A DNA stretch of 37,576 bases, taken from positions 1 to 37,576 of the forward strand of contig JAHEER010000031.1 of the NCBI GenBank assembly GCA_024640625.1. The letters are read 5' to 3'. The notes beneath the pieces are model-generated. The model was not told the DNA's origin, searched no databases, and saw nothing but the letters and a program-made list of their open reading frames with translations. The position numbers were made by a program, and so were the translations under genes. Source of the stretch: Desulfobulbaceae bacterium. GTDB taxonomy: Bacteria; Desulfobacterota; Desulfobulbia; Desulfobulbales; Desulfocapsaceae. How positions within the stretch are numbered: position 1 is the first letter of the stretch; each line of letters begins with the position of its first letter. Positions 17,325-25,827 of this stretch are shown one piece after another.

Positions 17325-17691
17325 AACCGGTCGATGCAGGGTGTCTGGCAGGCCGGTTTCAGCTAATCCCGGGGACGGTTCCAGGCCTTGGCAGTATCGC
17401 AATCAAAGGTACTGTATCTGCAATAATAGAGCAATGGTACCACAAAATCAAATAATTCCAGCTGTTATCAGTACCACCCGTAACTGGGTTCGACCCCCTG
17501 GCGGGCCCCAGGCGCATTTGAGTGCTGTATTTCAACTGTCTAATTTGTATAATTGCCCTGGCTCACTCAGTACCGTTCTTGCATTGGTGCGGATCAGTTC
17601 TATCGTTGCCATAGTGTGTTATTGAGAGAATTTTCTTGCCCTGCCCGCGAGCAGCAGAGCGGCAGCCCTTGAGAGTGCGGATATAAGGACC
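17325..17691 (+). promoter_or_regulatory. Upstream region of the asmA-like gene
   Basis: This 367-bp stretch has no gene. A perfect -10 hexamer TATAAT lies at 17548-17553, but no good -35 is found 16-18 bp upstream. It is a candidate promoter of the asmA-hydrolase pair that may need an activator. Confidence 0.35.
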
Positions 17692-20600
17692 ATGAAAAAA
17701 GTGATCATCGCCACCATCTCGCTGCTGGCGATCCTGTCGGTACTTGTCTATGTGGGGATTCCGGTCCCCCTTGGTGCGCTAGAGGATCGCCTCGAGAGGC
17801 TGGCGGGCTCGGTGCTTGACAGGGAAGTCAGCATTGACGGACCCTCCACGCTGAACATTTCCCTGCACCCCGCGCTGACGATCGGCGGGCTGGCGGTTGG
17901 CAATCCCCCCCACTGGGTGGGTGAGGAACCTTTTCTCCAGGCGCAGAGTGGGAAGGCCCGCATCGACCTGCTGGCTCTTCTCAGGGGGCAGATTCGTATT
18001 GAGACCCTGGAACTCGAGAGGGTGGCCCTGCGTCTCATCACCCGCACCGACCTCCAGACGAATTTTGCCTTCACTTCAGCCCAGCGCTCGTCGGGCAAGG
18101 GCCAGAGGGTCCATGAATTCGCCGGGCTCGACTCGGTCAAGCTCAGCGCTATAGAAATCAGTTACCAGGATGAGCTGAGCGGCGCGCACTACCGGCTCAC
18201 CATAGATGAGGCGCACGGTCGCGGCAAGCCTGAGACCCCCCTGCAGCTGCAGGCATCCGGAACATTTGCAGCGGTCCCATACTCATTGGACATAGAAGGC
18301 GGGCCCCTTGTCGATCTGCTCAGAGGTAGCGGGAGCTGGCCGCTGACCGGCGGCCGTTTGATGATCGGGGACGTCACTCTCGAGGCGGGCGGAACATTAA
18401 CTCCGTATAGAATGGGAGAGGGAGGTTTTTTGAGTGTAGCCCTCGAAGGTCAGAATCTTCCGGATCTGGCAGCTCTTTTTGAGGTTACGATTCCCGATCC
18501 CGGTGCCTTCACCTTGTCTACCCACATTGGTCTGGTCCCAGGCTTTCTGCATTTTACTGATCTGGCACTGGAAGCCGAACCGGGGCTGGTAGCGGGTGAT
18601 CTGGCAGTGTCTCTGCAGGGCGACAGACCCCTGGTCGGCGGCAGCCTGTCTCTATCGCTGCCCACAATGGCGGGAAACAAAGCCGCCTCGGCGGAGGGTT
18701 TTGACAGCAAAGAAGCGCGGGACAGCCGTGGGGCTGAAAAAAAGAAGCTGCCCTGGCATCTGCTTGAGGCGTTGGATGCTGACCTGGTGGTCAGAGTTGG
18801 GGATATCAGCAGAGCCGGGTTCGAGCTCAGCGGGATCAAGTCAACGATTTCGCTCGTCGATGGTGAATTGGTCGTTCCCGTTGCCATGAATATCTATGAT
18901 TCTCACATCCAGGGACTGTTTGCAGCCGCTGCGGGAGATTCTCAGCCCGCCGTCTCTGGAAGAATTTCAACTTCCGGCGCCACTCTCGGCCCGTTGCTGC
19001 AGAAGGCCGGGGATGAGGTCAGTTGGGGCGGGTCCCTCGGCCCCCTCCAGATAAGTGGCTCCAGCAGAGGCAGCAGCGTTGCTGATCTGCTTGAAGCGAT
19101 GACTCTTTCAGTACGCCTTGGCGAATCAGCGCTGGCCCGTGACGAAGAGACGGTAGTCAGGACGGAGGAGCTGTCCTTTGAGCTGCTGGCCGAAAACTCC
19201 GTCGCTCTGTCGGTGCACGGTGAGCTTCTCGACAGCCCCCTCGACCTGCGTGCCCGCCTTGCCGAGTCGTCTGTGTACATCGATCTGGAGGCCTGCGATA
19301 CCTCAGTTCTGGTTAACGGCCGAAGGATCGATGAGGTCATGGACCGCTCCGAGTTTGACCTCAAAATAGAAGGTGAAAAAGCCTGCGGCCTCATGCATCC
19401 CCTGGCTCGGTTCACTGACATGGAGCCTGGCTATGAAGCCGCAGCCTCCGGCAGTCTGTCGAGCGCTGGAATCGAGCTTGAAGTGGAACAGGCACGACTG
19501 GGCGATCTCAGGGCACAGGGGCGGCTGCACGTGCAGGAGGGAGAGAATGACCAGCCTCGCGTTACCGGAGAGATCCGCAGCCCGCAGCTCGACCTTGCCC
19601 ATATCTTTGCCGGGGCACCGGAGACTGCGCCGCCAGTCTCAGCAGGCCGGCAACTCCAGCTCTCTGACACAGATCAGGACGAGTACGAGCAGAGTGTGGC
19701 TTTGCTCTCTCAGATCCTGGCCATGGAAACAATGGGGGTAAAGCGCTTTCTGTCCACCGATGTACAGCTGAAAATCGGGGTTGAGGAGATCGTGACCGGT
19801 CTCATCGATGTTGCTGACGTCGAGCTTACCATCGAAGCGGAGGAGGGGAAACTCAGACATTCGCCCTTCCGGGCCCGGATAGGCGGAAGTCTTTTCAGCG
19901 GCAGCGCCGCCCTCGACCTGAGAAGTGAAGTTCCCTCCGCCCATCTGGACCTGGAGACAAATCATTTCAGCGTGGCGCAACTTCTCGAGGAGTTGCACCT
20001 CGACGACGTTCCCGGGATCAGTGCAGCCCACGTCGGTCTCGAAATGAACTTCGAGGGCTCAACCGTCAAGGAAATGCTGCTGGGAGCCCATTACCGCGCC
20101 CAGCTCCGGGAAGGCAGAATAAAGATCGATCGGGAGCCCCTGACTCCTTTGATAATGGCTATCGAGACTGCCGAATATGTCGCTTTTCCAAAGCAGCCGG
20201 CGATGATGTCGCTCAAAGGTAAGGTGAACTCACTGCCGCTTCATCTCGAATCAACCAGCAGCGGGTTTTTCGCCAGAGGCACAGAAAAGCCGGTGATCCT
20301 TTCTCTGCAGGGAAATATCAGCGATTGCAGATTTGAGGCCGACGGCCGGATCAACCGGCAGAAGAAAAGCCTGGAATCTTTTAGTTTGAGATCGGGTATC
20401 TCTGGATCCCGGATGGATACGCTCAATGAGCTTCTGGGGCTCGATCTGCCGCCCCTCGGTCCATACGAGATAGAAGGCACCCTGGCCTCCAGAGGCCAAA
20501 AGAGTGTCGGCCTCTATGATATGGGCGTGCGGATCGGCGATTCATCGCTCTGGGGTGAATTGATTCTGACCCTGTTTCCCGGTGAAGGTGAACAGGCGGC

Positions 20601-21624
20601 CGCACAAATCGGTCTGCAGTCCAGACTCGAGGCCCGCACCATCCAGCTGAACGACTTTAAGTTCGGTCAATGGTCGCCCCTGTCCGGGAAAAAGGATCAG
20701 AGACGGAGCCGTGAGGCGGCTGTTCCGCCGCAGAAAGCATCTTCTGCGGCCGCCTATGATCTGTTCAGCGAGGAGGTTGCGGGGAAAGTAGACGCCACTC
20801 TGGAAATAGTCGTCCAGGAGGTGCTTTCAGGCCAGGATCAGCTTGGGCGCGGATATCTCAAAGCGAAACTGGAGCAGGGGATCTTCAAACTGAACGAGCT
20901 GCAGCTCAATATACCGGGGGGCACCGTGCAGATCAGCGGCAAGCTCAGGCCCCAAAAAGAGAAGATCGGGGCTGAACTGCTGATGAACATAGAGGACTTC
21001 GATTATGGGATCCTGGTCAGGAGGAACCAGCCTGACAGCAAACTGAAAGGCCGAATGAACCTGAGGCTTGATTTGAACTCCGAGGTGGATCGGGCCGCTC
21101 GACTTTCCAAGAACCTGAATGGCAGGTTTCGCTTCGGGGTTATCCCGGAAGAGTTCAGGGCGGGGGCGCTCGATCTCTGGGCTGTCAATATCATCACCGC
21201 AGCGCTGCCCGTCATGATGAAGGGGAGCAGTTCGGTGGTGAATTGCCTGGCGGGAGATTTTGTCCTCGAACAAAGCTTGATGCAGCCCGAGCTGTTCGTG
21301 CTCGATACCAGCAATATGCGAGTCAACGGGAAGGGCTTGGTAAACTTCAGAACCAACGAGATCGATTTCGTTCTGAACCCGAAACCAAAGTCGGCCCAGT
21401 TCTTCAGCCTGGCGACCCCGGTTGCGGTGACCGGTTCAATTCTGAACCCGGACATCGGGGTAACGACGGCAGGGGTTATCGGCACCCTTTTCCGTCAGCC
21501 GCTCAGTATTCTCACTGTTCCTTTCCAATGGCTGTTTACCGATAATCTCGACAGGGACGGCGGCAAGGTGTGTTCAGCCGCGATGCAGTGGGTTAAGGAT
21601 GCCGGCGAAGAGGAAGGGCCTTAG
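17692..21624 (+). CDS. Large AsmA family protein
   Basis: 1310 aa. One N-terminal membrane helix (residues about 3-24) anchors a very long periplasmic region rich in beta-strands. The AsmA N-terminal domain is recognisable in LERLAGSVLDREVSIDGP and LTIGGLAVGNPPHW, and in the LLRGQIRIETLELERVALRL segment. The C-terminal part (about 1140-1300), with NLNGRFRFGV and VRVNGKGLVNF-like sequence followed by PVAVTGSILNPDI, is the AsmA_2 module. This family forms hydrophobic-groove bridges thought to move phospholipids between inner and outer membrane. It is larger than E. coli AsmA (617 aa), nearer TamB/YhdP. The hydrolase gene follows after 14 bp. Confidence 0.85.
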   Translation: MKKVIIATISLLAILSVLVYVGIPVPLGALEDRLERLAGSVLDREVSIDGPSTLNISLHPALTIGGLAVGNPPHWVGEEPFLQAQSGKARIDLLALLRGQIRIETLELERVALRLITRTDLQTNFAFTSAQRSSGKGQRVHEFAGLDSVKLSAIEISYQDELSGAHYRLTIDEAHGRGKPETPLQLQASGTFAAVPYSLDIEGGPLVDLLRGSGSWPLTGGRLMIGDVTLEAGGTLTPYRMGEGGFLSVALEGQNLPDLAALFEVTIPDPGAFTLSTHIGLVPGFLHFTDLALEAEPGLVAGDLAVSLQGDRPLVGGSLSLSLPTMAGNKAASAEGFDSKEARDSRGAEKKKLPWHLLEALDADLVVRVGDISRAGFELSGIKSTISLVDGELVVPVAMNIYDSHIQGLFAAAAGDSQPAVSGRISTSGATLGPLLQKAGDEVSWGGSLGPLQISGSSRGSSVADLLEAMTLSVRLGESALARDEETVVRTEELSFELLAENSVALSVHGELLDSPLDLRARLAESSVYIDLEACDTSVLVNGRRIDEVMDRSEFDLKIEGEKACGLMHPLARFTDMEPGYEAAASGSLSSAGIELEVEQARLGDLRAQGRLHVQEGENDQPRVTGEIRSPQLDLAHIFAGAPETAPPVSAGRQLQLSDTDQDEYEQSVALLSQILAMETMGVKRFLSTDVQLKIGVEEIVTGLIDVADVELTIEAEEGKLRHSPFRARIGGSLFSGSAALDLRSEVPSAHLDLETNHFSVAQLLEELHLDDVPGISAAHVGLEMNFEGSTVKEMLLGAHYRAQLREGRIKIDREPLTPLIMAIETAEYVAFPKQPAMMSLKGKVNSLPLHLESTSSGFFARGTEKPVILSLQGNISDCRFEADGRINRQKKSLESFSLRSGISGSRMDTLNELLGLDLPPLGPYEIEGTLASRGQKSVGLYDMGVRIGDSSLWGELILTLFPGEGEQAAAQIGLQSRLEARTIQLNDFKFGQWSPLSGKKDQRRSREAAVPPQKASSAAAYDLFSEEVAGKVDATLEIVVQEVLSGQDQLGRGYLKAKLEQGIFKLNELQLNIPGGTVQISGKLRPQKEKIGAELLMNIEDFDYGILVRRNQPDSKLKGRMNLRLDLNSEVDRAARLSKNLNGRFRFGVIPEEFRAGALDLWAVNIITAALPVMMKGSSSVVNCLAGDFVLEQSLMQPELFVLDTSNMRVNGKGLVNFRTNEIDFVLNPKPKSAQFFSLATPVAVTGSILNPDIGVTTAGVIGTLFRQPLSILTVPFQWLFTDNLDRDGGKVCSAAMQWVKDAGEEEGP

Positions 21625-21638
21625 AACAGGTGCCAGCG

Positions 21639-22358
21639 ATGAATTTTTTCCGCAAATCCTCTGTAATGCTGCTGTTCCTGATGATCTGTTCCGGTCAGGC
21701 CCAGGCCCGGGATTGTGTCGTGCTGCTGCACGGACTGGCCAGGAGTGACGGCTCCATGGAGGAGATGGCTGAAAGTCTCCTCGAAGCCGGATTCTTTGTG
21801 GTCAATCACGATTATCCATCGACCAAGCATCGTATTGAAGAACTCTCCAGATCGGTCATCCGCGAGGCAACCGCTGAGTGCCCGCAAGAGAGCAGGGTCC
21901 ATTTTGTGACCCACAGTCTGGGCGGTATTCTGGTGCGCTATTACCTTGAGTATCACGAACTCGACAACCTTGGCCGGGTTGTCATGCTCGGCCCGCCCAA
22001 CAAGGGCAGCCAGGTGGTTGACGCCATGGCTGAACTACCCGGATTCGAGCTGCTCAACGGTCCGGCTGGACTGCAGCTTGGTACTGAGCAGACAAGCATT
22101 CCCAACAGCCTGGGCGGCGCTGACTTTGAAGTGGGCATCATTGCCGGTACCAGAAGCATTAATCTTATCTTGTCTCAGCTGCTTCCCAACCCCGACGACG
22201 GCAAGGTTTCGGTGGAGTCTACCAAGCTGGAGGGAATGGCGGACCACCTCACCGTTCCGGTGAGTCATCCATTTTTGATGAAGGATGAAGAGGTCATTCT
22301 CCAGACCATTCATTTCCTGCGCTATGGGCAGTTTCAGGAAAGAGCGGACCTGCGCTAG
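21639..22358 (+). CDS. Exported alpha/beta-hydrolase (lipase-like)
   Basis: 239 aa from the ATG at 21639; a GTG three codons upstream is also possible, but AGG at 21628-21630 is better spaced for the ATG. An N-terminal signal peptide (basic FFRKSS, then VMLLFLMICSGQAQA) indicates export. The oxyanion-hole motif VVLLHGLARS and the nucleophile elbow VTHSLGGI (Ser93) are those of the triacylglycerol-lipase/esterase fold. The C-terminal part has the likely His in LTVPVSHPFLM. It lies 14 bp after the AsmA gene, so the pair may act together on envelope lipids; this is inference. Confidence 0.8.
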   Translation: MNFFRKSSVMLLFLMICSGQAQARDCVVLLHGLARSDGSMEEMAESLLEAGFFVVNHDYPSTKHRIEELSRSVIREATAECPQESRVHFVTHSLGGILVRYYLEYHELDNLGRVVMLGPPNKGSQVVDAMAELPGFELLNGPAGLQLGTEQTSIPNSLGGADFEVGIIAGTRSINLILSQLLPNPDDGKVSVESTKLEGMADHLTVPVSHPFLMKDEEVILQTIHFLRYGQFQERADLR

Positions 22359-22488
22359 AGATGCGGGCGGGCTGAAGGCGCTCACCACTGGCTGCTATCC
22401 CCGGCCTACAGAAACCTCTAAGATCGACAGATTGGCCAACTGTTCAGCAGCGGAGGACAGGGCCGGACAGCTGGCGACCAGCCCCTGC

Positions 22489-23658
22489 TCAGGAGCGCTG
22501 GCCGCTCTGGTCGTCTGCCAGAAGGTGGGCAGCGGCCGTTTCCGGAGTCCGATCCCCGATACGGGTCTTAATGTATTCCAGCAGCAGGATGCGGATGATT
22601 TCATCACTGTTCATCTGCTGCAGATACTCTCCTGAAGCCACACTGCTGATAAAGGAGGAAGGGCAGCTTCCGGCATCTTTGCCGTTGCCGATGAGCTCGA
22701 GATAGGGGGTGACCAAACGGCGCAGTTCCTCTTCAGTTTTTTTACGCAGTTCCTGGTATTTGTCGACTATCTCGGTAACTTCGGGCAAATCGGGAGATTC
22801 AAGCACGCTCTTGAGACCGGTGGCAAAGCGTTTAATGCCGCCCAGGATATGGTGCGATTTGACCATATTCAATTTCTGCCAGCCGGCGTTGAGCCACTTG
22901 AAAGTTGCCGTCTTAATAGTCTCGGTCGCAGGATCGGCAATATAGAGCATTACGGAATAGGCCTCATACATATAGCTGTGTACCCAGCCGAGCCCCATGG
23001 TGTTCAACCCTGTTTTATCAGAAAAGAGGTAGTCCCAGTTGCCGTCGTCACCGACGATGCACCCCCTTCTGCCGACATCTGAGATCTGGTCCTGCAGGGT
23101 TGCCGACAGCAATACCGGGCCGGAAACTCCGGGCAGCAGAGCGACCAATCTGCCCTGACTGTAAGAGTAGTAGCTCCCGGTATTGGTATCGGGAGTGATG
23201 GTCTGGTTTTCTTCTCCGCGCAGGACCACGGTCGAATGCGGAGACGACGCCTCATCGATCAGACGGCGAAGTTCTTTGGCGAACTCCGGCGTGAGCGAAT
23301 GATGACTCTGCAGCGACGAGGGCATGGTAATGTAGGACGGGATATCAGGGTTGTAGACGTAACCCAGCAGGTGATCGAAGGAACTGTCGATCTGAAAGGA
23401 ATGAAACGCACCTGCCATGCTGTTTCTTTTTTTCAGGTCCAGGCTGGTGTCGGCCGGTGTGGCCTCGACAAACTCGATCAGCGCAGCCAATTTTGTCGGA
23501 TCAAGTTCTTTCTCCGGGTCAAACAGGGAAGAGAGGTAGTCCAGCTCCTGGTACACCTGATCGGATATCTGCTGCTGCTCCTGGCTGAAAGAGGAAAGGA
23601 CCGATAACTTTAGAAGGGCGAGAACGGTGATGACAATCACCCACCATTTAACTGCCAT
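22489..23658 (-). CDS. Uncharacterised exported or membrane-anchored protein
   Basis: 389 aa from the ATG at 23656-23658, preceded by AGGTG on the minus strand; a GTG three codons upstream is an alternative. It begins MAVKWWVIVITVLALLKLSV, an uncleaved anchor or signal peptide. The body is mixed: helical LSSLFDPEKELDPTKLAALI, a central beta-rich part with GRLVALLPGVSGPVLLSATL and GCIVGDDGNWDYLFSDKTG, and a charged C-terminal helix. No family is recognised. It converges on the lipase-like gene with 130 bp between the stops. A periplasmic role is likely, nothing more specific. Confidence 0.7.
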   Translation of the reverse strand: MAVKWWVIVITVLALLKLSVLSSFSQEQQQISDQVYQELDYLSSLFDPEKELDPTKLAALIEFVEATPADTSLDLKKRNSMAGAFHSFQIDSSFDHLLGYVYNPDIPSYITMPSSLQSHHSLTPEFAKELRRLIDEASSPHSTVVLRGEENQTITPDTNTGSYYSYSQGRLVALLPGVSGPVLLSATLQDQISDVGRRGCIVGDDGNWDYLFSDKTGLNTMGLGWVHSYMYEAYSVMLYIADPATETIKTATFKWLNAGWQKLNMVKSHHILGGIKRFATGLKSVLESPDLPEVTEIVDKYQELRKKTEEELRRLVTPYLELIGNGKDAGSCPSSFISSVASGEYLQQMNSDEIIRILLLEYIKTRIGDRTPETAAAHLLADDQSGQRS

Positions 23659-23904
23659 ATATGACACCTAATGAATCATCAATGTGTGTTTTTGAAAAAA
23701 GAGCAAAGATTGTCTCTCAAACTTCAACCACATTAATCCCTATCTCCCATGTGGCAATCCGAAAGTAGTAAAATAAGACTAATCTACAATCAGGAAAAAT
23801 GTTTGACAATGCAATAATTATATCAAGACGCACACTGCGGCGCTGGTCAACGATTGCCTCTCTGGGTGAAGCAGTGAGAAACAGTAAAAACGGGGCTCAG
23901 ACCT

Positions 23905-24366
23905 TCAGCCTTCCCTGATCTGGATCATCAGCAAACGCCCCCGGGCATGCACGGTCCCATCGGTGGACACGGTGACATTGACGGTTACCTTACGGCCCGA
24001 AATCTCTTCTACCTTGGCCCGAAGTTCCAGTTCTTTACCCACGGGGGTGGGGGACAGGTAATCGACTTTCAGAGAGGCGGTGACAAAGCGGGGCATGGCG
24101 CCCGGCTTCATCTCGATTTTGAGTTCTCTGGCCTTTGCCGCGGCGGCGGTCCCTGCACCGTGGCAATCCACCAGCGAGGCGATCAGGCCACCGTAGAGGA
24201 TGTCCTTCATGCCCCCGGAATAATGGTGCTCGGGAAGTATACGGCAGACGCCCTCGTCACCCTCCCAGAAACTTTTCAGTTGGTAGCCCCTGTCGTTGAG
24301 ACGACCACAACCGAAACAGTGGGAATAGTCGTCCGGGTAGTAATCTTGAAATGGTATCTGATTCAT
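23905..24366 (-). CDS. PaaI-type hotdog thioesterase
   Basis: 153 aa. The N-terminal CFGCGRLNDRGYQLKS and the hotdog helix region YGGLIASLVDCHGAGTAAAA are characteristic of the PaaI/YbgC-like acyl-CoA thioesterases. The middle strands FVTASLKVDYLSPTPVGKEL and VTVNVTVSTDGTVHARGR follow the family's end. It is expected to hydrolyse an acyl-CoA in the cytosol; the acyl group is unknown. It stands alone on the minus strand. Confidence 0.85.
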   Translation of the reverse strand: MNQIPFQDYYPDDYSHCFGCGRLNDRGYQLKSFWEGDEGVCRILPEHHYSGGMKDILYGGLIASLVDCHGAGTAAAAKARELKIEMKPGAMPRFVTASLKVDYLSPTPVGKELELRAKVEEISGRKVTVNVTVSTDGTVHARGRLLMIQIREG

Positions 24367-24533
24367 TGTTCACCTTTCTGCGTAATTATGGATTGTCTGT
24401 CAAATTGATGGAAGAGAAACGTGGTGTCTTCTTCGGTTCGAAGCGCCTCCGTTTATTTGACTTTGTGAGATTTTGTTGAGATAATAAGAGTTAACCCGAA
24501 CGTTGCCCTAACAGCCAAATAGGGAGTAAGGTT

Positions 24534-24746
24534 ATGAAAATTTGGTCGCCTTTGCCTGATTCGCTGCACTGTTCGTCACCCCTTCTCGTCATTTTCTTGG
24601 TCGCCTCCGCCATCTACATGTTGACTGCGTCAGAGGACACAATTATCCATCGCATCGCCATAGGATGTTTGATGTGGGCTGTCTGGATCTCAATGGTATC
24701 AATTAACAAGGAAGTGCGGAAAAACAATACCCAACCCACAGCCTGA
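24534..24746 (+). CDS. Small membrane protein, unrecognised
   Basis: 70 aa. A ribosome-binding site (GGGAGTAAGG) precedes the ATG at a suitable distance. The protein has two hydrophobic stretches: SSPLLVIFLVASAIYML and IAIGCLMWAVWISMVSI, with a charged tail (NKEVRKNNTQ). No homologue is recognised. It is first in a string of tiny plus-strand genes. Coding status is supported by the ribosome-binding site and topology only. Confidence 0.5.
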   Translation: MKIWSPLPDSLHCSSPLLVIFLVASAIYMLTASEDTIIHRIAIGCLMWAVWISMVSINKEVRKNNTQPTA

Positions 24747-25088
24747 TTACATCCGTAACCCAAATACCCCATCATTCTTGGTTGCTTTGATTGGTAGCGC
24801 TGATGCCCTGAAGGAATTTTAAGATAGACGGTGATCTTAATCGGATGTGCATTTTGGGCGCCTTGCGATTACCAGAGGATATCGTAAAAAACTAGATCAG
24901 GTTGGGGGTCCAGGTGAAGCAGTTTAGACGAAAATGGGCTAATTATGCAGCATTAAATAAGTTTTTAATAAAATAATTTATTTGTTGCATAGATGTACTG
25001 CTCTGTGGTATTATTAAGAACAAATCCCAACTGGGAATAATTCATGAAGGTTATGGTAGCCGTTGGAAACCATAGGGGAGGTACCATC
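24747..25088 (+). promoter_or_regulatory. AT-rich leader with candidate promoter
   Basis: No gene is seen in these 342 bp. TTGCAT (24985-24990) and TATTAT (25009-25014), 18 bp apart, form a candidate sigma70 promoter for the small gene at 25089. The surrounding DNA is markedly AT-rich. Confidence 0.45.
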
Positions 25089-25247
25089 ATGAAAACATTC
25101 TATCGCGCTGCGCATATCTCGCCGTTCTTTGCGGCTCTCAATCCTACTTTGACTTTAACTCTTGTCGATGATGGGTCGGTGATCAAAATCCCATCTTTAA
25201 CGTTCGGTGGGCGAAAATCAGTGATCGCTGCCGAACTTGTTTGGTAA
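25089..25247 (+). CDS. Small protein of 52 aa, unrecognised
   Basis: The ATG at 25089 is preceded by AGGGGAGGT (25073-25081), a strong ribosome-binding site, while the in-frame ATG at 25044 is not well served. The peptide starts MKTFYRAAHISPFFAALNPT and contains short beta-like runs (LTLTLVDDGSVIKIPSLTFG). It is not obviously a membrane protein. A candidate promoter lies about 75 bp upstream and a strong hairpin 49 bp after the stop. Function unknown. Confidence 0.5.
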   Translation: MKTFYRAAHISPFFAALNPTLTLTLVDDGSVIKIPSLTFGGRKSVIAAELVW

Positions 25248-25295
25248 CTAGAGAAAATTTGTGATACTGCCATATCAACCTTTTTTCTAGTTCGT

Positions 25296-25325
25296 GGAGA
25301 GGGTTGACTCCCTTCAACCCTCTCC
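25296..25325 (+). terminator. Perfect 12-bp hairpin after the 52-aa gene
   Basis: GGAGAGGGTTGA (25296-25307) pairs fully with TCAACCCTCTCC (25314-25325) around a 6-nt loop. The following sequence CAATTTATCG has only a short T-run, so termination is weak or the hairpin serves as an RNA stabiliser. It lies between two tiny genes. Confidence 0.55.
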
Positions 25326-25363
25326 CAATTTATCGTTAATCAAGACGATACGAGGGGTTTAAG

Positions 25364-25543
25364 ATGCTCGGATTTGATGAAATTATCGTAGCGTTGTGGT
25401 TTCTGCCTGTTGTTCTTTTCATAATCATACCGCTGACCATGACCTGTATATGGGTGGTAATCTCGCCAATTATTGCCCTATTCAGACCTGTTGCCGGTCA
25501 GTCAACAGAGCAGCAGTCTATAAAGTCAGCGGCCACAGCCTAA
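25364..25543 (+). CDS. Small membrane protein of 59 aa, unrecognised
   Basis: The ATG at 25364 follows GAGGGG (25352-25357) with good spacing, and the TAA is at 25541-25543. The peptide opens MLGFDEIIVALWFLPVV, continuing hydrophobic (VLFIIIPLTM, CIWVVISPIIALF), and ends in a polar tail (QSTEQQSIKSAATA). Two membrane spans are likely. It resembles in plan the 70-aa protein at 24534, with a polar Gln/Thr/Ala tail. No family is recognised. Confidence 0.55.
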   Translation: MLGFDEIIVALWFLPVVLFIIIPLTMTCIWVVISPIIALFRPVAGQSTEQQSIKSAATA

Positions 25544-25571
25544 GTTAATCTACACTCCAGCTGGCCTGTAC

Positions 25572-25619
25572 CGGGTTGGGCTGTGGGCTTTTATCAGACG
25601 AGCCCAGATGCCCAACCCG
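25572..25619 (+). terminator. Two-part hairpin after the 59-aa gene
   Basis: The outer stem CGGGTTGGGC (25572-25581) pairs perfectly with GCCCAACCCG (25610-25619). The inner stem TGGGCT (25584-25589) pairs with AGCCCA (25601-25606) around an 11-nt loop. No T-run follows. It begins 29 bp after the stop codon. It could terminate or stabilise the transcript, or be part of a small structured RNA. Confidence 0.6.
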
Positions 25620-25827
25620 ATTGCCAGATTCGGATGAAAAGATCCGCAGGGTGAATCATAATACATGATCACAAGGAAGCAGATTATTGTACTTTCCTGC
25701 CAACTCTGAGGGTGAACGTCCACAATTCTCCGAGCATCAAAGAATGCTTGAATTGCCCATGAATAAAACCAACCGCTAAAACGTTCTCTTTGAATTTCCT
25801 CACATTACATCAAGTGCCGCACTTGAC

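Noticed and set aside
16830..17366. 178-codon plus-strand frame
   Set aside because: It mirrors the STAS-like gene on the minus strand; composition is Pro/Arg/Gly/Asp rich and no ribosome-binding site is present.
17481..17530. Stretch with GGGTTCGACCCC, reminiscent of a tRNA T-arm
   Set aside because: No matching acceptor, D or anticodon stems can be folded around it and there is no CCA end.
23947..24408. 153-codon plus-strand frame
   Set aside because: It is antisense to the thioesterase gene, which has a clear family match.
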